NCBI RefSeq assembly: GCF_029227915.1
Contig: NC_079887.1
Location: 24,487,650 to 24,551,649 of the forward strand
From: Hydractinia symbiolongicarpus
Lineage: Eukaryota; Cnidaria; Hydrozoa; Anthoathecata; Hydractiniidae
Length of the DNA: 64,000 nucleotides
Direction of reading: 5' to 3'
The notes under the pieces are model-generated. The model searched no databases and was not told the origin of the DNA. It worked only from the letters and a program-made list of their open reading frames with translations. Position 1 is the first letter of the stretch, and the number at the start of each line of letters is the position of its first letter. The position numbers were made by a program, and so were the translations under genes. Shown here piece after piece: positions 23,406 through 36,966 of this stretch.

Positions 23406-26393
23406 TACAAAATACAGCCATGTACTATTCTTAATAAGGAAACAAGTACATAACAAGTATATAAACTATATAAATTCATACAAGTAAATACAAGTATATA
23501 AATTCATAAAATATATATTTTATGAATTTATTTAACTTGTTTTACAGAGTTAATAAACACTTTCTATAAAGTTCTATTAAGTTACTTGTAAAACCTTTGT
23601 CACTTCAGCAATACTGAATACTAAAGTGTTGGATATCGCGAAATGTTTGCTTGTGAGGCACTTAAAAAGTTCTGCGTAAAAATAGAAGCTTCATCGTTGG
23701 TTTTGCTATGCATTCCATTTTTTTATTGATAAAAAACGCTATTAGCTTTCAATGTTTTCATGCAACTCGTGTCATTTAGGAGAAAGAAAAGTCTTTTTTA
23801 AAACGCAATGCCTAAAGTATTCATTCATTACCGCTTATTGCTCGTACCGTTGCGCTATATATATAATATATATATAAAATACTTTATGAGAGAATATTGT
23901 CCTAGAAAAAACTTTCCCCATGGAGAAACCCACGTAATTCGTATGCCTCCTATATACTGCATGTTGATTTTTCTTTATAATGTACAGTTTTTGACATTAC
24001 AATTTTCATATTCTTATTTCATCACATTTTGACAAAATCAAAAACTTTTTCTACAATTGTCAATACCCAAATCAGTTTTACCTCTACACTTTACAGTAAC
24101 ATATAGCAAATTACTACTTGCCAGAATACCATTAAACTTAACCAAAATCACAAGCCAAGTCAATGGAGCTATCTAGAAAGGAGGTTTTTTATCTATGCCA
24201 CACATCTGTATGATTACCACTTTATTGCAATAAATTTAGACCTTGACCCGGTAGTCAATTGCTTACCTGACTACCTTACAAAACTGCTAGAAAATTGTAA
24301 CTGCTAAGAACTATTAAAAATACCCAGATTATTCTTCATTTCAATTATTGTTTTATTTTCTGACCCTGCAAGTCCTAGCTACTTAGTCTAGCTTATACAT
24401 AGTTAAAAAAACCCTAACAACAGTTGCAGACAATCTAGCTAGTATCTTACTGCAGCTTTCTAACAAACATAAAAAATAATTAATAGACACAGTCATAAAC
24501 ATACCTCAAATTAAATTTCTTACAAAGACTTATTTTCAGACATGCTGCTTGTGAGAACTTGCTGTGTACTCTTTCCGTTTGTCTCATGTTAAACCAGGTG
24601 GAAATGTAAAAACAAGGTTAGTTTAGTTACCTTTGAAAATAGGGACAAAAGTCTGATCATGTGACCAGTAATAACGGGACCACAAACAAGTAATACATTT
24701 AACCATAATTTCCTCGTAAAAGTGATTTTGGATGTAAATTATAGAACCGGCCTTCTTAAACATAAGACAAAATTTTTATCAATGTTCGCCCATTGTTGAG
24801 AAATGGATCGGTAAATTACATGATTTATTTTTGTTAAAGCAAAAATTTCATTGTTTTGCATACTGAGTCCCCCTTTTTTAATTACGCGCAATTTCGTGTG
24901 CCCGTTGCATGACCTGTTTCTTGCGGACAGAAAGTCAGAATATGTCTATTATTATGGAGATATTCTTATAATATCATAGTCGTTGCAGGAAAGTCAAATT
25001 TTCCATAAAAATCATGTTCCTTTTAAGTATTTCCTTTCTTGGTGGCCCTTTTACTACCCGAGGCAATTACCACCTTCATCCTTCATCAAGATCATGGTAT
25101 TGATACCCAAAATGTTCCAATTCAAATTCGGACGCCTTATTCATTGGGCCACGCGATCCTATCAAGATATGCGCTAAGTTTCTTAAGGCGAAAGTTCACT
25201 TTATTCTTTTAGCGCGTCGGTTTCAGCCGCACGCATTAAAGTACTCGATATTGTGCAATATTTAAGAGCGCTTTTTTACGCGCTGATCGTTTTAAAAGTC
25301 AAAATCAATTTGACTTTTTCAAGAGCGCTATGAGAGCTTCAGTGATTAATGACGTGATTTCATAATTTCGTTCAATTAATTTGCTTGAAGTGCCGCCATT
25401 TTTCATTCGTGCGCGCATTTCTGTTTCCAGTAGACATTGCGCTATTTGAACCGACAACCGTGCAGCGCTTAGTACGTCGTGCTTAGCGATTAAAGTGGAA
25501 TTTCGCCTTATTTAGGTTGGTAAAAAAACAGAAGCCGTGTCTATATTAATAATACCCGCGATTTGTTGTCTCTGTTCAAAATGGTACCTCAGTGGCAATA
25601 GCTGTCTCTGTGTAGTTTTACAGCTGTGTTACTGACACATAAAATGTAGTATATAAAGGGCGGGCGAATGCGTTGATTCAGCCACGGGGAACAGTCCAAA
25701 AAAATTAATATTAAGATATATATTTTTAAAGTGAACGCGCAAATTTAGGCCCCTAATTAAAAGTATGTTACTTCCTGTTGCAAAGTTCGTGTAACGGACA
25801 ACTAACCCTTTTCACGCAGGACTTTTTGGTTGCACTGAGAAGCTAGGGGAGGGTGGAGCTAAAAACTCTTCCCTCCAAAAGTAATGAAAAAGACATCGTA
25901 TTGGCTAAAAACTTGGAACAAATATTTGCTAGCACATTGGACAATTAGGATAAAAAGTTTGTATGACGTCATCCAGATTCATGATTATTGTTCAACGCTA
26001 CAGTATTGTCTCTAGACAATTTTATTTTGAAGTTATTTTGTTGTTTTGATATAAAATCTTATTATTGGATTTTAAAATTCAAAAATTGCGATTAGTTTCA
26101 TTTGATCCCTTTTGTTAGTATTTACTTGCAAAAGAACATCTTGTTGTTCAAAGAATGCATCAAACTAGTGCAAATAATTCATTATGTGACACAATTACGT
26201 GTGCGACTCTCCAACGCTTCTTATTCCCTTTAACCCAGCAATAAAAAAAGTCACTTAAAACACATAGTATGTCAGCGTAAAAAGTATCTGGTATTTATAG
26301 AAAAAATAAAATGGCAAAGAATAAAATTTATACAATGAGTGCCTTCTCGGTGTTTTGATTGACCATGGTCTTCGTGTTGTCCTATCGAATGTA
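23406..26393. other. Intergenic stretch with small repeats
   Basis: No host gene was recognised. It contains a 328-bp inverted-repeat element (25183-25510) and two degraded copies of the CTAGT-family repeat (about 24895-24965 and 25530-25590). The open frames at 23808-24032 and 24983-25177 carry no domain signal. Confidence 0.55.
25183..25510. mobile_element. Short inverted-repeat element (MITE-like), 328 bp
   Basis: The ends read TAAGGCGAAAGTTCACTTTA and, on the other strand, TAAGGCGAAATTCCACTTTA. The interior has GCGC-rich motifs and no coding potential. No certain target duplication was seen. Confidence 0.75.
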
Positions 26394-29300
26394 TTAATTG
26401 ACCGTCAGTTTTCCTTTTGTGTTCCACACTGGCTTTAAATATACTGTAGGTTCATCACTTTCGCTGTTAGGATCTTCTTCAACTTCTTCTTCAATGGTGT
26501 ACTCACCATGAAGAACACAACCAGCATCGAATTTATATTTGCCATACCCTTTGGTCATATCATCTTCGAAAAAACCTAAAAATGAGAACATTTGGAACAC
26601 ATGGTGTTAGAAGCAAGAATTGTGAGGTTTTGTTCCATGATTTTTTATGCAGGAATTTTAGCAACCTCTTATCCTCTTGCACATATCAATTATATTTTCA
26701 TTGAAAAATGAACAAAAAGATATTTCTAAAATTATTTCTAAAATTATTATTCTAAATTGTGGTCAAAGCGTATGTATAACTGCAGAAAACATTCGCATTT
26801 AAACGTCTCTTTTATATTAATGATTCTTTGGTATATAAAAGAGTCAAAAAGCGTGCGAAGCTAGGTTTCTCAACTGAGAGTTTTGAATAAATAATCCATA
26901 TGCTTTCTCTATCCGGCAGAGAATTAGGCAGCTGACACTTACACAAAAAGGGGCAACAATAATCAAAGTTTGGATAGGAACTATTACCATGGGACCTTAT
27001 ATATCTATTAAATTCTAATTAAAAACCCCTAAACTCAGTGAAGCTTGAACTAACCTATATATCTGTGATCTGTATGTATAATCTCTCCTGAACCTTTCCT
27101 TTTCCCTTCTTCCCATGTCCCCGCGTATTTGCTACCAGTGGAAGCATAGGTATACGTTCCTTGCCCGTGCCTTTGATGCTGATACCATTCCCCTTGAAAG
27201 CAGTCTCCATTTACATAATAATATGTACCAAATCCATTTCGCTGATCCTCCGTCCAGTTACCTTCATAATGGGAGCCGTCTGGATACCAAAGTGTACCTG
27301 AATAATATGCCATTAAATAATTGTATTGGGTGCTTTTCTTTTTAATTTTGTAAGGTCGTAAAAATTTCGCTCTGTTCAAAAATATATTATTGGGATATCA
27401 AAAAGCAAATGGCGCAAATATTATTTGGCAAGAGAAGGAATAGACATAGGGAAATTATTTTATATGATTCCTAGCTCCCTTGATAAGCCACGTGGTTATT
27501 TTTCTGGCGTTGAAGCTTTTATCGGTTTGTTCAATTTCTTCTCTAGACATTTATTTTTAACAAATAATGTTGATTTAGAAGAGTATATTAAAACTTGCGT
27601 TGCCACATGCTGAAATTGGCATTTTATATTTTTATTCTGAAATCACCTGTTTCTTTCTACTGTGTATATAAAAACAAAACGAATTTTTTGATAATTAATG
27701 TGAACAAAAAAATGCAAATTTCATGCATCGACGTTCCGCGGTCACAAGCAACAACAATTTCAGTATGACTTTAGCTTTTGGTTACGCAAAAATGTTTAAA
27801 AAGACTTGATAGATTAGACAGATGTCGAACAAGGACATTCGTTAACGTTATTTCCCTTGATTTAAGCAAAGTTAAAATTAGAAACAAATTTTCAGCACAA
27901 TATAAAGACGAATCTATAGTCTAAGTTTGAAATACTGAAAATCTACCTAGCAAAGTTTATGCAAACAGTATCAAAAATAATAAATGGTATTCTCTAATTC
28001 AATGATGTAATCACAATCTCGGTTTCGAAATGAGGCCCGTATGGACAGAACTATAAACAAGATGGCGGCAAGCGAGGTGGGTTTGCAAACTCTGCAAGTT
28101 ATCATGACGCCTGACAAAATTAGAAATATTTCTGGAACGTCTATGAATCAAAATTTCATAAATTGTTGTTACAAAACATAGATGTTGATGTTGAAGAATT
28201 ATATAAATCCCTGGATATAAATAATTAAACAATTTCTTTCTTTCTTCAGTCCAGTGAATGATTTGAAATGATTGCTGTTGTCTTTGATGTTATCACAAGT
28301 AAGAAAGTGTAGAGACTTGATAGTTCCTGGGGCAAAGCCCAGAGGCAGACCGAGAAAGACTTGGCAGGAGGTTATAAGGACAGACTTGATACAGAGGAAG
28401 TTGAGTTTAGATCTAACACAGTCTAGATCAGATTGGAAGAGGGTCATTAATATACCCCGTCCAACCCATGCTAGCATGGAAAACGGACGTTAAGCCGAGA
28501 ATGATGATGATGATAAGTAAACAATCGACTTTTTAAATTTTTGTTTATTAATTTCAACTCTTCATTTTCCAATGTCAGTTGCTTGAGTTAAATTTAATTT
28601 TTGTTCCATTAATAATTTTTTGAACTCAGTGTGTCGCAATTTGTACATTTTTCCACTGCCTCTATTACTAAAATATCTTGGCCATCATGATCATCATCCA
28701 AATCTTCATTTTCATTGTCAGTGGCTGAGAATAATCTCAAACGCTTATATGGAGATTATGTCTTTTTTCATTTGTGGTGTTTTAAATGATAATACAACTG
28801 TTCCTGGTTTTAATGTCTTTATTCCCCTTCAAGACTCATTTGAATTTCCTCTGGTTTGGAATGAAATTCACAGACTTTGGTGTACTTATCAATTTGAAAA
28901 TTATCAGCACCACCTCTTCCTCTATACTTGTAAATTTCTTTGCACCAAGCTCTGTGTAGTTCGTGCTTGGAAATAAAAACAGTCCAATATTTGTCTTTTG
29001 TTTCTTTTTATCGTAGAAAGAACTCTCGCATTCTGGAACACAGCAATACATAGAACGTCCTCCTGATATCACTGTTTCAGGAACAGCTGTTTGTGAAGTG
29101 GAACAAGACATTTTTTTTCCTGTTGTAGTTTGTAAACAAGTTCAACTGCAAAAAATACAGCTACACGCACTGTCGCTGCGCTGTTGTTTTTGTTGTGCCC
29201 ATACGGGCCTCGTTTTAAATTCGACGTAAAAATTACATCATCGAATTGGGGAAAGCCGTATTAGTTTTTTTGCCGCAGTGTTAATGAATGTTGTTAAGCA

Positions 29301-31268
29301 AAATTTACGCTGAAAACACAGTTTCTTGCGGCGCGACACGTTGCAACACGACTTTCACTTTTCTTTGTTGGAATTTAATTTTTAAAATATTTTGTTTTAT
29401 TTTTGTAAACAATAGTAAGAAACAGGTGAAAACCAGAATAACAATAAAAAATACTTATGTTGCAGCAGTTTGGATTATATCCCAACTTGCTGCGTCATGT
29501 ATATGGTGAAAATGCGCTGCGACGCATAACTTTTTTTCAGTGTAGATTTGGCATTAGGAATGATTAATGCCAATCCATAAGATAACTACCAAATAACTAT
29601 CTAAAATATTCAATACCGTGACCATGTTTTTTCCCATCAACATATTCGCCGATATATTTAGCATTGCTTTTAAACCTGTAGGTTCCTACTCCATGTCTCT
29701 TGCCATGTGAGTAATGGCCTTCATAGGTATCACCGTTGGGTAAAGTAGTTGTCCCATAACCATGACGCTCTCCTTCTTCATTGCGATCTCCTTCATAGTT
29801 CTAAAATAAAAATTATAATCACTTTAATATTGGTGCGCCTTGGAAAACTTTTTTATCAGGAAAAGTTCTGTGTTTGTTCTTGTTTTTGTTAATTATTTGT
29901 TTGGTGTCCGCCACCTATCTTAACGTTTGCTCGGAACTTTGTATAAACATACGTGGCGAGGAATAGATAGATACACAGATAGATAGATATCTTTTTTAGT
30001 GAACAAGCTTAGTAAAAGTGTTTAAAGGTAAGAAAAAAGATTGTTACAATAGAAAAATAGGAAATAACACTATGTAGAAGACAGAAAACTCGCCCTATCG
30101 TTCAGGACCTGTTTAGAAGGCGCTCGCGAAGTTTATGTTAAAAAAGTGCTTATGTTAAAAATATATACGCAAGTTTTGCATATGTACTTTACAAATAAAA
30201 ACAAACATCTTAAAAAAAGAGATCTCAATTTTTTGGTTCTTTAAAACATTTGAAGGATTCTTTATAGTACTAGTATTACTAGGACAATCAGAATATAATT
30301 AACAAATAAAAGAAACATTTTTACAAAAAAAAAATCATTCATTTGTTAGATTGGATGCCATTTTGAAAGAATTGTAATTGATCTGTTATAAAAAAGTACA
30401 CGTAAAGAATTTTAACGCATGCGCATTGCGGATCGATTTGCACTTTAAAGCGTTGCTATAAGTATAAATTGTGTAAAATAATTTTGTTGTGGTAAATATC
30501 TTCGTGGAATAAAGAGACCAAGTATCAAGCGATTATTAATATTACCAAATATTCTACAACCAACCATTACGCCATGAAAACATCAACGGGAATTCGTTTG
30601 CTGCACATATTTTTAAGGTATATTTTGCGGGGGATCTGAAAAAAGCTGCAGTGCAACCATTTTAAGCGCACAAAATACGGCATTTTTATGGGTGGCAGTT
30701 GTTAGCACGTGAAAGAAACCACGGGTTTGCTTGTTCTCTAAATTGCATTTCGTGTTTCCATACTACTTTTCTTGCGGACGGACAGAATACGACTAACATT
30801 ATTAGAACTAGTTGTTACCCGTGGAAAATCCATAGGGTCTCCGTCTTTAAATTACACGCTATCTCGTGAGCCTGTTTTTCGAAACATTTTTTACGGACCG
30901 ACAGACAAAATACGGGTATTATTATAGAGACTAGCCGGTAACCCGTCCTTTATAAATCGCATATTTCATGTCTCCGTAGCATAACGTGTTTCTCGCGCAC
31001 ACACAGACAGACGGAATGCAGCTATTATTATAAAGAAGAAGAGATGCGCCTAATAGCTTGAGAATCTATGCAGATCAACCTTAAGAGATAAGTAATTTCC
31101 AGAAAGCTATTCTTTTGTCAATTCAGAACGTAACTTTTTTTTCGGTTAACATTTTTATTTATGCTTAATTTTTTAATTGAACAAGTGTTAGAATTGTAAA
31201 ACGTAATTACTTACACCAAGTTGCACCTCTACGTCTTCTTCGTCAAATTCTTCCGATGTGTCAGACAT
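26394..31268 (-). CDS. RSPH1: Radial spoke head protein 1 (MORN-repeat axonemal protein), four exons
   Basis: Exons on minus: 31268-31215, 29800-29617, 27297-27055, 26575-26394. They total 663 bp, or 220 aa, all with GT-AG borders. The protein starts [18 protein letters not shown] and then runs through about six MORN repeats (for example [74 protein letters not shown]). It closes with [19 protein letters not shown], an acidic run and a basic tail. Order and wording match RSPH1, a scaffold of the radial spoke head in motile cilia and sperm flagella. The vertebrate protein is longer (about 300 aa) because of its C-terminal extension, which is absent here. Intron 2 is long and holds a THAP element and a LINE end; intron 1 holds copies of the CTAGT-family repeat. 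Confidence 0.95.
28272..28520 (+). mobile_element. LINE 3' fragment with (ATG)n tail
   Basis: The frame 28272-28493 includes [20 protein letters not shown] and [12 protein letters not shown], the conserved end of LINE reverse-transcriptase proteins (the 'GRPRK-W ... RW/WK' tail). It is followed by a short ATGATGATGATGATAA tail at about 28501-28516. It is 5'-truncated and nested in the THAP element. Confidence 0.75.
28836..29111 (-). pseudogene. THAP zinc-finger fragment
   Basis: The 91-codon frame begins [18 protein letters not shown] and contains [16 protein letters not shown] and IGLFLFPS. This is the N-terminal half of a C2CH THAP finger (C-x2-4-C, basic stretch, hydrophobic strand). The second Cys-His pair and the AVPTIF box are missing. 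THAP fingers bind P-element-type transposon ends. No catalytic domain remains. Confidence 0.6.
30740..31035. repeat. Degraded copies of the CTAGT-family dispersed repeat
   Basis: Two or three partial copies contain ACTAGTTGTTACCCGTGG-, GACAAAATACGGGTATTATT- and CAGACAGACGGAATGCAG-like segments. They lie in intron 1 of RSPH1. Confidence 0.65.
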
Positions 31269-31830
31269 TTTATAAAAAGAATGATTTTAAGATCAGTTTG
31301 CAGTGAAAACACACACAACAAAAACAAAAACACTCGTAAATTTGCTGTTGCTGTTGGAAACTAATAATCACAATAATTTTTTTTATATTTTACTTATAAT
31401 CACTTTAAATTTTTGAATAAACTATGATCCCTAAAGAGATTTTAATAACACTCAATACGCTAGCAATTTTGAGAAAAAAATCATCTAAGATGGAGAGCAA
31501 AAATTGATCAAATTGGTATTTTATTGACTGTAATGTGTAAACGCCAAAGTACAAAAAAAATGAAAATAATTTTTTTTTAACCATTGCCTTTTATTCTGTA
31601 AAACGCTTCAAGCACTGGCCACAGTTTTCGTATTATTATATAAAATGTTTACCAGAATTTACAAAAACTTTCACTTGCAGCAGGCTGGTTGGTAAACAAG
31701 AAAAAACAAGGATACACTTTAGTGTAGAGATATAACTCTAAAAATGTGGTTTAATTTATTTTCCCTGAAGAAGGATGTATTTAAAATTGAGAATAACATG
31801 TAATTCAATGTGTATAATAATTATATAAAA

Positions 31831-31991
31831 CTAGTCGTTAGCCCGTGGAAAAATCCACGGGTTCGCCCGTCCTTTTTATACCGCATTGTGTGCGTCTCAC
31901 TACCTGCGCAGCTAAGCTACCATTTTGCGTGACAGGCAGACGGACGAAAGGACGGACGGACAGACGTATACGGGTATTATAAAATAGATTT
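31831..31991. mobile_element. CTAGT-family short dispersed element, best-preserved copy
   Basis: It begins CTAGTCGTTAGCCCGTGGAA, where CCCGTGG and CCACGGG pair as a hairpin. It continues with a CCGTCC segment and an ACGGACGG-rich segment and ends ACGGGTATTATAAAATAG. The same order, often on the other strand, appears at about 15333, 24895, 25530, 30765, 32156, 58722 and 62690. Confidence 0.75.
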
Positions 31992-32155
31992 TAGTTTAGC
32001 GGAAATCCTGTTCCTTTTTTCAGTGGGGTAAAATACGACGCAATCCACAACATACTCTTCTTTTAATTTTTATATGGCTTAGGTCTGTTGCAATCAGGAG
32101 CTTTGTTAAAAATCAAAGCTTCGTTTTTTCTTTACTTTTCAGTTTTTTCTTTCGT

Positions 32156-32283
32156 GACTAGTCGATGGCCCGTGGATAAATGCATGGGGTCGCTCGTTCT
32201 TTATTTACTGCATTTCGTTTGTTTCGCTACTTGTGGTACCATTTTACGCAAACACAGACAGATGACGGCTATTTAATATAGAG
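32156..32283. mobile_element. CTAGT-family short dispersed element, second copy
   Basis: It begins GACTAGTCGATGGCCCGTGG and ends GACGGCTATTTAATATAGAG, following the same plan as the copy at 31831. Confidence 0.65.
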
Positions 32284-32832
32284 ATTAACTTTATCATTAA
32301 GATAAAACATGTTTAATCTCTTTATTAATGGTCGTATTTTGTCTGCGTCTTCCAAAAGGGTTGCATCGCAGCTTTATTTTAAACTTCACGACGTTCTTTT
32401 TACCTCGATTTGAACGATCTTAAGGTATGCGACAAATTGTATCGTGTAAACACCTAATATCGCACAAAAAGAAATTTCGTATGCGAAGGAACAGCATGTT
32501 TAAATTGTATGAACTTCTAACCAATAAGTGCGTAATTTTGTTACTCTTAAACTGTTGCCATTTTTTTCCTTTTCGTTTTTTTCTTTTTTTGTGTTTTTTT
32601 TACATAAAATCATAAGTTGTTTGTCTCGGCAAGAAACTGTTTAGCCAGTCTTTTATTTCATTTTTGTTGTTGGTTCGTTTATGCTTGAAGGAAGAAAGGG
32701 ACTGCCCAAACAAGTAATTGACGATTTGAGGAAAACTTTTAGACTGAAATTCAATTTTTGACAAGAAATAATAATAAAAACAAGTAAAAAATAAACAAAA
32801 TTTTAGATATTGTTAGTCAACGTTTAGAATTA

Positions 32833-33428
32833 CAGTAGACTCCCGGTTATTCGAACCTGCACTTATTCGAATAATTTGGTTATTCGAAGTGAGATGGCGT
32901 TCCCCTTGGATCTGCTTACCCAACTCAGACAAAAACACTCTCGGTTATTCGAACTTCAGTTATTCGAATAATTCGGTTATTCGAAGTGATTTTTATTCCC
33001 CTTGGGGCCAATTATAGGCTAAGTCACCCTCAGTTATTCGAATTTTTCTTATTGGGAGATCGTCGAGTGAGAACATTGATTTTCTGCGATTAAAACACTT
33101 TTTTTCTTCAAAAAATCAGGTTTCAATATTCGTGGCTATTTACACTCTTCAACTCCTTGTATTTACTAGATACATTTTCTTTATAACTTTCATATTTTAA
33201 AACCTGTTAACAATTTGTTCAAATTTATTCTTTCTTCAAAAAGTAAAAATTCTTTGTGTTTACACGCTCAACTGAACCACAATGCCTCAATGACTTAAGA
33301 AAAGTCCATCCCATTAAGGTTAAGTTGAAAATCTGGCGGGAAAACGAATTTTTCAGTTATTCGAACTCCCGGTTATTCGAAGTAAACTCTTATCCCCCTT
33401 GAGGCTTCGAATAACCGGGAGTCTACTG
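32833..33428. mobile_element. Tigger/pogo-type MITE, 596 bp
   Basis: Perfect terminal inverted repeats beginning CAGTAGACTCCCGGTTATTC are flanked by TA on both sides (32831-32832 and 33429-33430). The interior has repeated GGTTATTCGAA motifs and no transposase. Both ends and target site fit a non-autonomous Tc1/mariner-pogo element. Confidence 0.92.
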
Positions 33429-35043
33429 TACTATCAATCGAAAAGTTCAATTATGCTATATTGGCCTATGATTATTATTTAATCCATATTAATGGGTATA
33501 TTCAACATTTTATTTGAACTCAGTAATTTGAAAATAATTACGTTTGCTCACATGAAAAACAATAATTTTAAACCCATTTTTCTCTATGAAATTATCAAAT
33601 ACAATACAATTTGGTGGCTCGCAGGAAATAAATGAATAATTATGTACTTTAAGTGCAAAACTTATTCGGGCAAAAACTTTCACCAATTGACAAATTAAAC
33701 TACATTTTAGCTAGATGTTCGCGAATGAGCTGTGGTAAGACATTTTGCCAACATAAACCAAAATATACCATTCTTGAGTAGAATATTACTTGTACAAACT
33801 TTAAACTTTGCAAATTAAAGAAAAAATGTATTTACAAGTTCATAAATTTCTCCAATTGATGCTGTTCGACTTTCGCAGACCACCAAAAAGGTAAGCTTAA
33901 ATATTTCAACCATTAAAGCTTAAAACATATTTTTTTTTATTACCAACGCATAGAATTAAAACAAACAAAAATAATAACAAGCTGAATAGACCATTCTTAT
34001 CGGTTTACAGAGATTACCTTCTTAAAGTTAAGGGCATGTTTTGTGTTTACAATAAGATTACATAACACTTTGACACAACATCTAGATGCCAAGGAATTAA
34101 TAAAATGTCAACAGAGAAGAAAAAAATGGTATAGATTATGTCAAACTTAACCAAGGTCAAGAATACAGCGAACCCTATTTCCTATGGCAATGAAAGGTAA
34201 TTATATATTATATGTTAACGATAATAAAAACAATAACATAGTAATAAGAACTACGAATATACTGTTCAAGGTTAAGTTCTAATTATTCGTGTAGTGGTAA
34301 GGCAGAAGCATCCATATTCTAAAATAAAGATGAATGAAAACGTATGTCTTTCCTTATTATATTACTACATGCTTTTTTGAAATGTGACATCAAATTGAGG
34401 CTTAATGTTTTTTTTGATGTTTCTATTGGTTACATTCTCAGCTATCTGCTTGAAAAGATTGAAATCACGTGTTTGCTTGCCAAGTTAAATTAGTCCACCA
34501 ATAGAAGTTAGGCTTTAATTTTATAAATGTGATCTTAGGTATTATTGAAATGTTGGGAATATAATTGGCTCCTCTAATAAATTAGGAAATTCGGGATAAA
34601 TTTCAATTGGGAAATAGCCGTTAACCGGCTACTTGGATTACACCATGAAGATTTTCACAAGCAGGGAAGTCTCGGAAGCTATTTGTACTTTTATAATTCC
34701 TGGTTTTTTTGTCCTGTTCATTTATTTATATTGACTTAAATCAGGCCGGCTGTACTTCGCTTTTTGCGGAGAGTAGCGGAGTGCGCGCCAGCGCACGGAG
34801 CGTAGCGGAGCCTATTTCCTCATTATTTAAGCCAAATATAAGGGAAAAGAAGTACGATGGAGAGTATGTAGCATTTCTATGCGATTTCGTCCTTATACAT
34901 CCGAATTATAAAAATTCAAACAAAAAATCACAGTAATCCAGCAATTTAATGTGGTCATTCTTTAGTACAGTTTATAGTAAGCGAGACAACGTGTTTATCA
35001 AGGAGCAAAGCGATGGAGTGTTTGTTGTTTTTTAAAGATGGTG

Positions 35044-35759
35044 CTGTTCTGCCCGGATAATGAACATTGGCCTGATTAAGTACGGCAGCTTGCCCCGGTT
35101 AAGAACAGGGCAGAAAATACATAATCAGGGCAACATGATCGGGACATTCCGGCTTATTACTCAAAAAATATTATTTGGCACTTATAAAAGGAACATAATC
35201 AGGGCAGTTTATATACGACAGTGTAATATTATTTCTCACTTATTATAGAACGAACATAATCGGGGCAGGCCGACTTATGTATGACAGTCAAATATTATTC
35301 GACAATTATAGGACTTAAATAACACAAATATAATTGGGGCTGACTGCTTTTATATCATTCGTGGCAAATACTAAATTTTGGGATTCGCAAGTTTAATAAC
35401 TTTTCACCAAAATTAATTCCCGCAAAAACAATAATTTAGGTTCCGTGAAATTTAGTTGCTTCAAAGTATATTATGTTGAAATGTATTTACTACAAGGGTA
35501 GTTTGTACTAAGAATTACGTCGACACTTTTTTGTTTCGCCATGTCTAGTTTTTAGGGGTGTTCTATCTTCCAGAGAATGTTTAATTTACAAAAGCTTGAA
35601 GAAAATGCCAATCACAGCCTGTCTCCCAGCTATTTATATCAGCGTTCATAATCCGGTCACCACGACATAACAGTGCAAAAAAAACATAATCGGACCGTGC
35701 GTACATAATCCGGCTGTCCCGGTTGTAAACAGGTCGTTTTCGTAATCCGGGCAGAACAG
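35044..35759. mobile_element. Non-autonomous inverted-repeat element, about 716 bp
   Basis: The left end CTGTTCTGCCCGGATAATGA and the right end, reverse complement of CTGTTCTGCCCGGATTACGA, match. The interior repeats ATAATCGGGGCA-like words many times. No coding frame belongs to it and no clear target duplication was found. Confidence 0.8.
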
Positions 35760-36481
35760 TGCTAAGCGGAAAATGGGGACGAACTGATATTTTCAAGAAA
35801 ACGAAAGAGGGAAGTATGAATAGCTAGCTAGTATATCACTATTTTTTACATGTAATGAACCTCTTCTCACCCACACCTAACTAGCAAATAACTACCAACA
35901 TATGTGGCAAAATAAGCTGGTATAACACTACCAAATTGGCTAGCTAGCAGCATAAACTAGGTAGTTAACCAGCACAAAACTGTTTTTCTCACTAGCTACT
36001 TATCTGACATAAAACTGGCTACTTGGCCGGCATAAAATTAGCTATGTAGCTAGATTTAAATGATCCTAAAGACATATTTTCTAGTCATACACATACTGCA
36101 CAATGAGTTAATTATGCTCTGATTAGGAAAATACCATCAAATATCTACAATTATCCACAAAATATGTTGGTTCTAACAATTTTAGACAAAAAACTAAGAA
36201 CCAAAAGTTTAGCCAAATCAGCAAAAGAACATTGGTATAGACATATATTCTTTTTAGCAGAAGAGCCTGGACTTTTTTTATAAATAAAAGAATAAATGCA
36301 ACCTCCATAATGTGTTTTTTGCAACCTTGTCCATAGTATTTATTTTGAAAAATATAGTGAAAATGGAAGGTTATGTAGAGCTATCACTATTTTTCACTTT
36401 TAGGTCATTCACACCCCTAAAAAGCTCCCTAACTAAAGCATAAAACATAATTTAGTGGCTCAGATTTTCTAGCTAAATAAA

Positions 36482-36966
36482 GAGGGTGCCGATAAGCCGC
36501 AAACGCCCGCATATATACGGGCGAGTTCTGGCGACTTTTCGAATTAAATTGACGGTTGTCGGCCGAAACCGCCCGCACTTTCCCGAACACGCCCGAACTC
36601 GCCCGGAACATTCCCGAAATGCAACACCTTGTAACATAAACATGGCGGACGACAGTTAAAAGAATGCGTTTGAAGAGAAAGGAGTTAATAAAGTTTATAT
36701 ATAAGTTATTTATCAAGTAAATCTTATCACAAATCATAAAAAACAGTTCTTTTAAGAACTTCGCTATCACATAGTTAGTTCATTTTAATTTTTATACTTT
36801 TTTAAATAATTCTTCGAGAGTCATTTGTGGTGAATCTTTTTTTTTTCGGGCATTGTTCGGGACTATGCGGGTTTTTTAGGGCAAATACCTGATTTTTTTT
36901 CAAAACGCCGAACTCGCCCGAAAACGCCCGCACTTTTTACGGCGTATGCGGCTTATCGGCACCCTC
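36482..36966. mobile_element. Non-autonomous inverted-repeat element, 485 bp
   Basis: The terminal 20 bp, GAGGGTGCCGATAAGCCGCA, recur exactly inverted at 36947-36966. The inside is rich in CGCCCG(A/C) words (for example AACGCCCGCA, GAACTCGCCCG) on both halves. A related end (AAGTCGGCACCCTC) occurs at about 7525. Confidence 0.88.

Larger units (their letters stand above)
27994..29249. mobile_element. THAP-containing DNA element with imperfect inverted ends, in RSPH1 intron 2
   Basis: The left end has AATTCAATGATGTAAT followed by GAGGCCCGTATGG. The right end has the reverse complement of AATTCGATGATGTAAT followed by GAGGCCCGTATGG, giving imperfect ends of about 55 bp. The interior contains a THAP-finger fragment on minus and a LINE 3' fragment on plus. 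No exact 8-bp duplication was found at the flanks. Confidence 0.65.

Noticed and set aside
28620-28976. 118-codon plus-strand frame opposite the THAP fragment
   Set aside because: It overlaps the THAP-coding minus strand and has no domain of its own.
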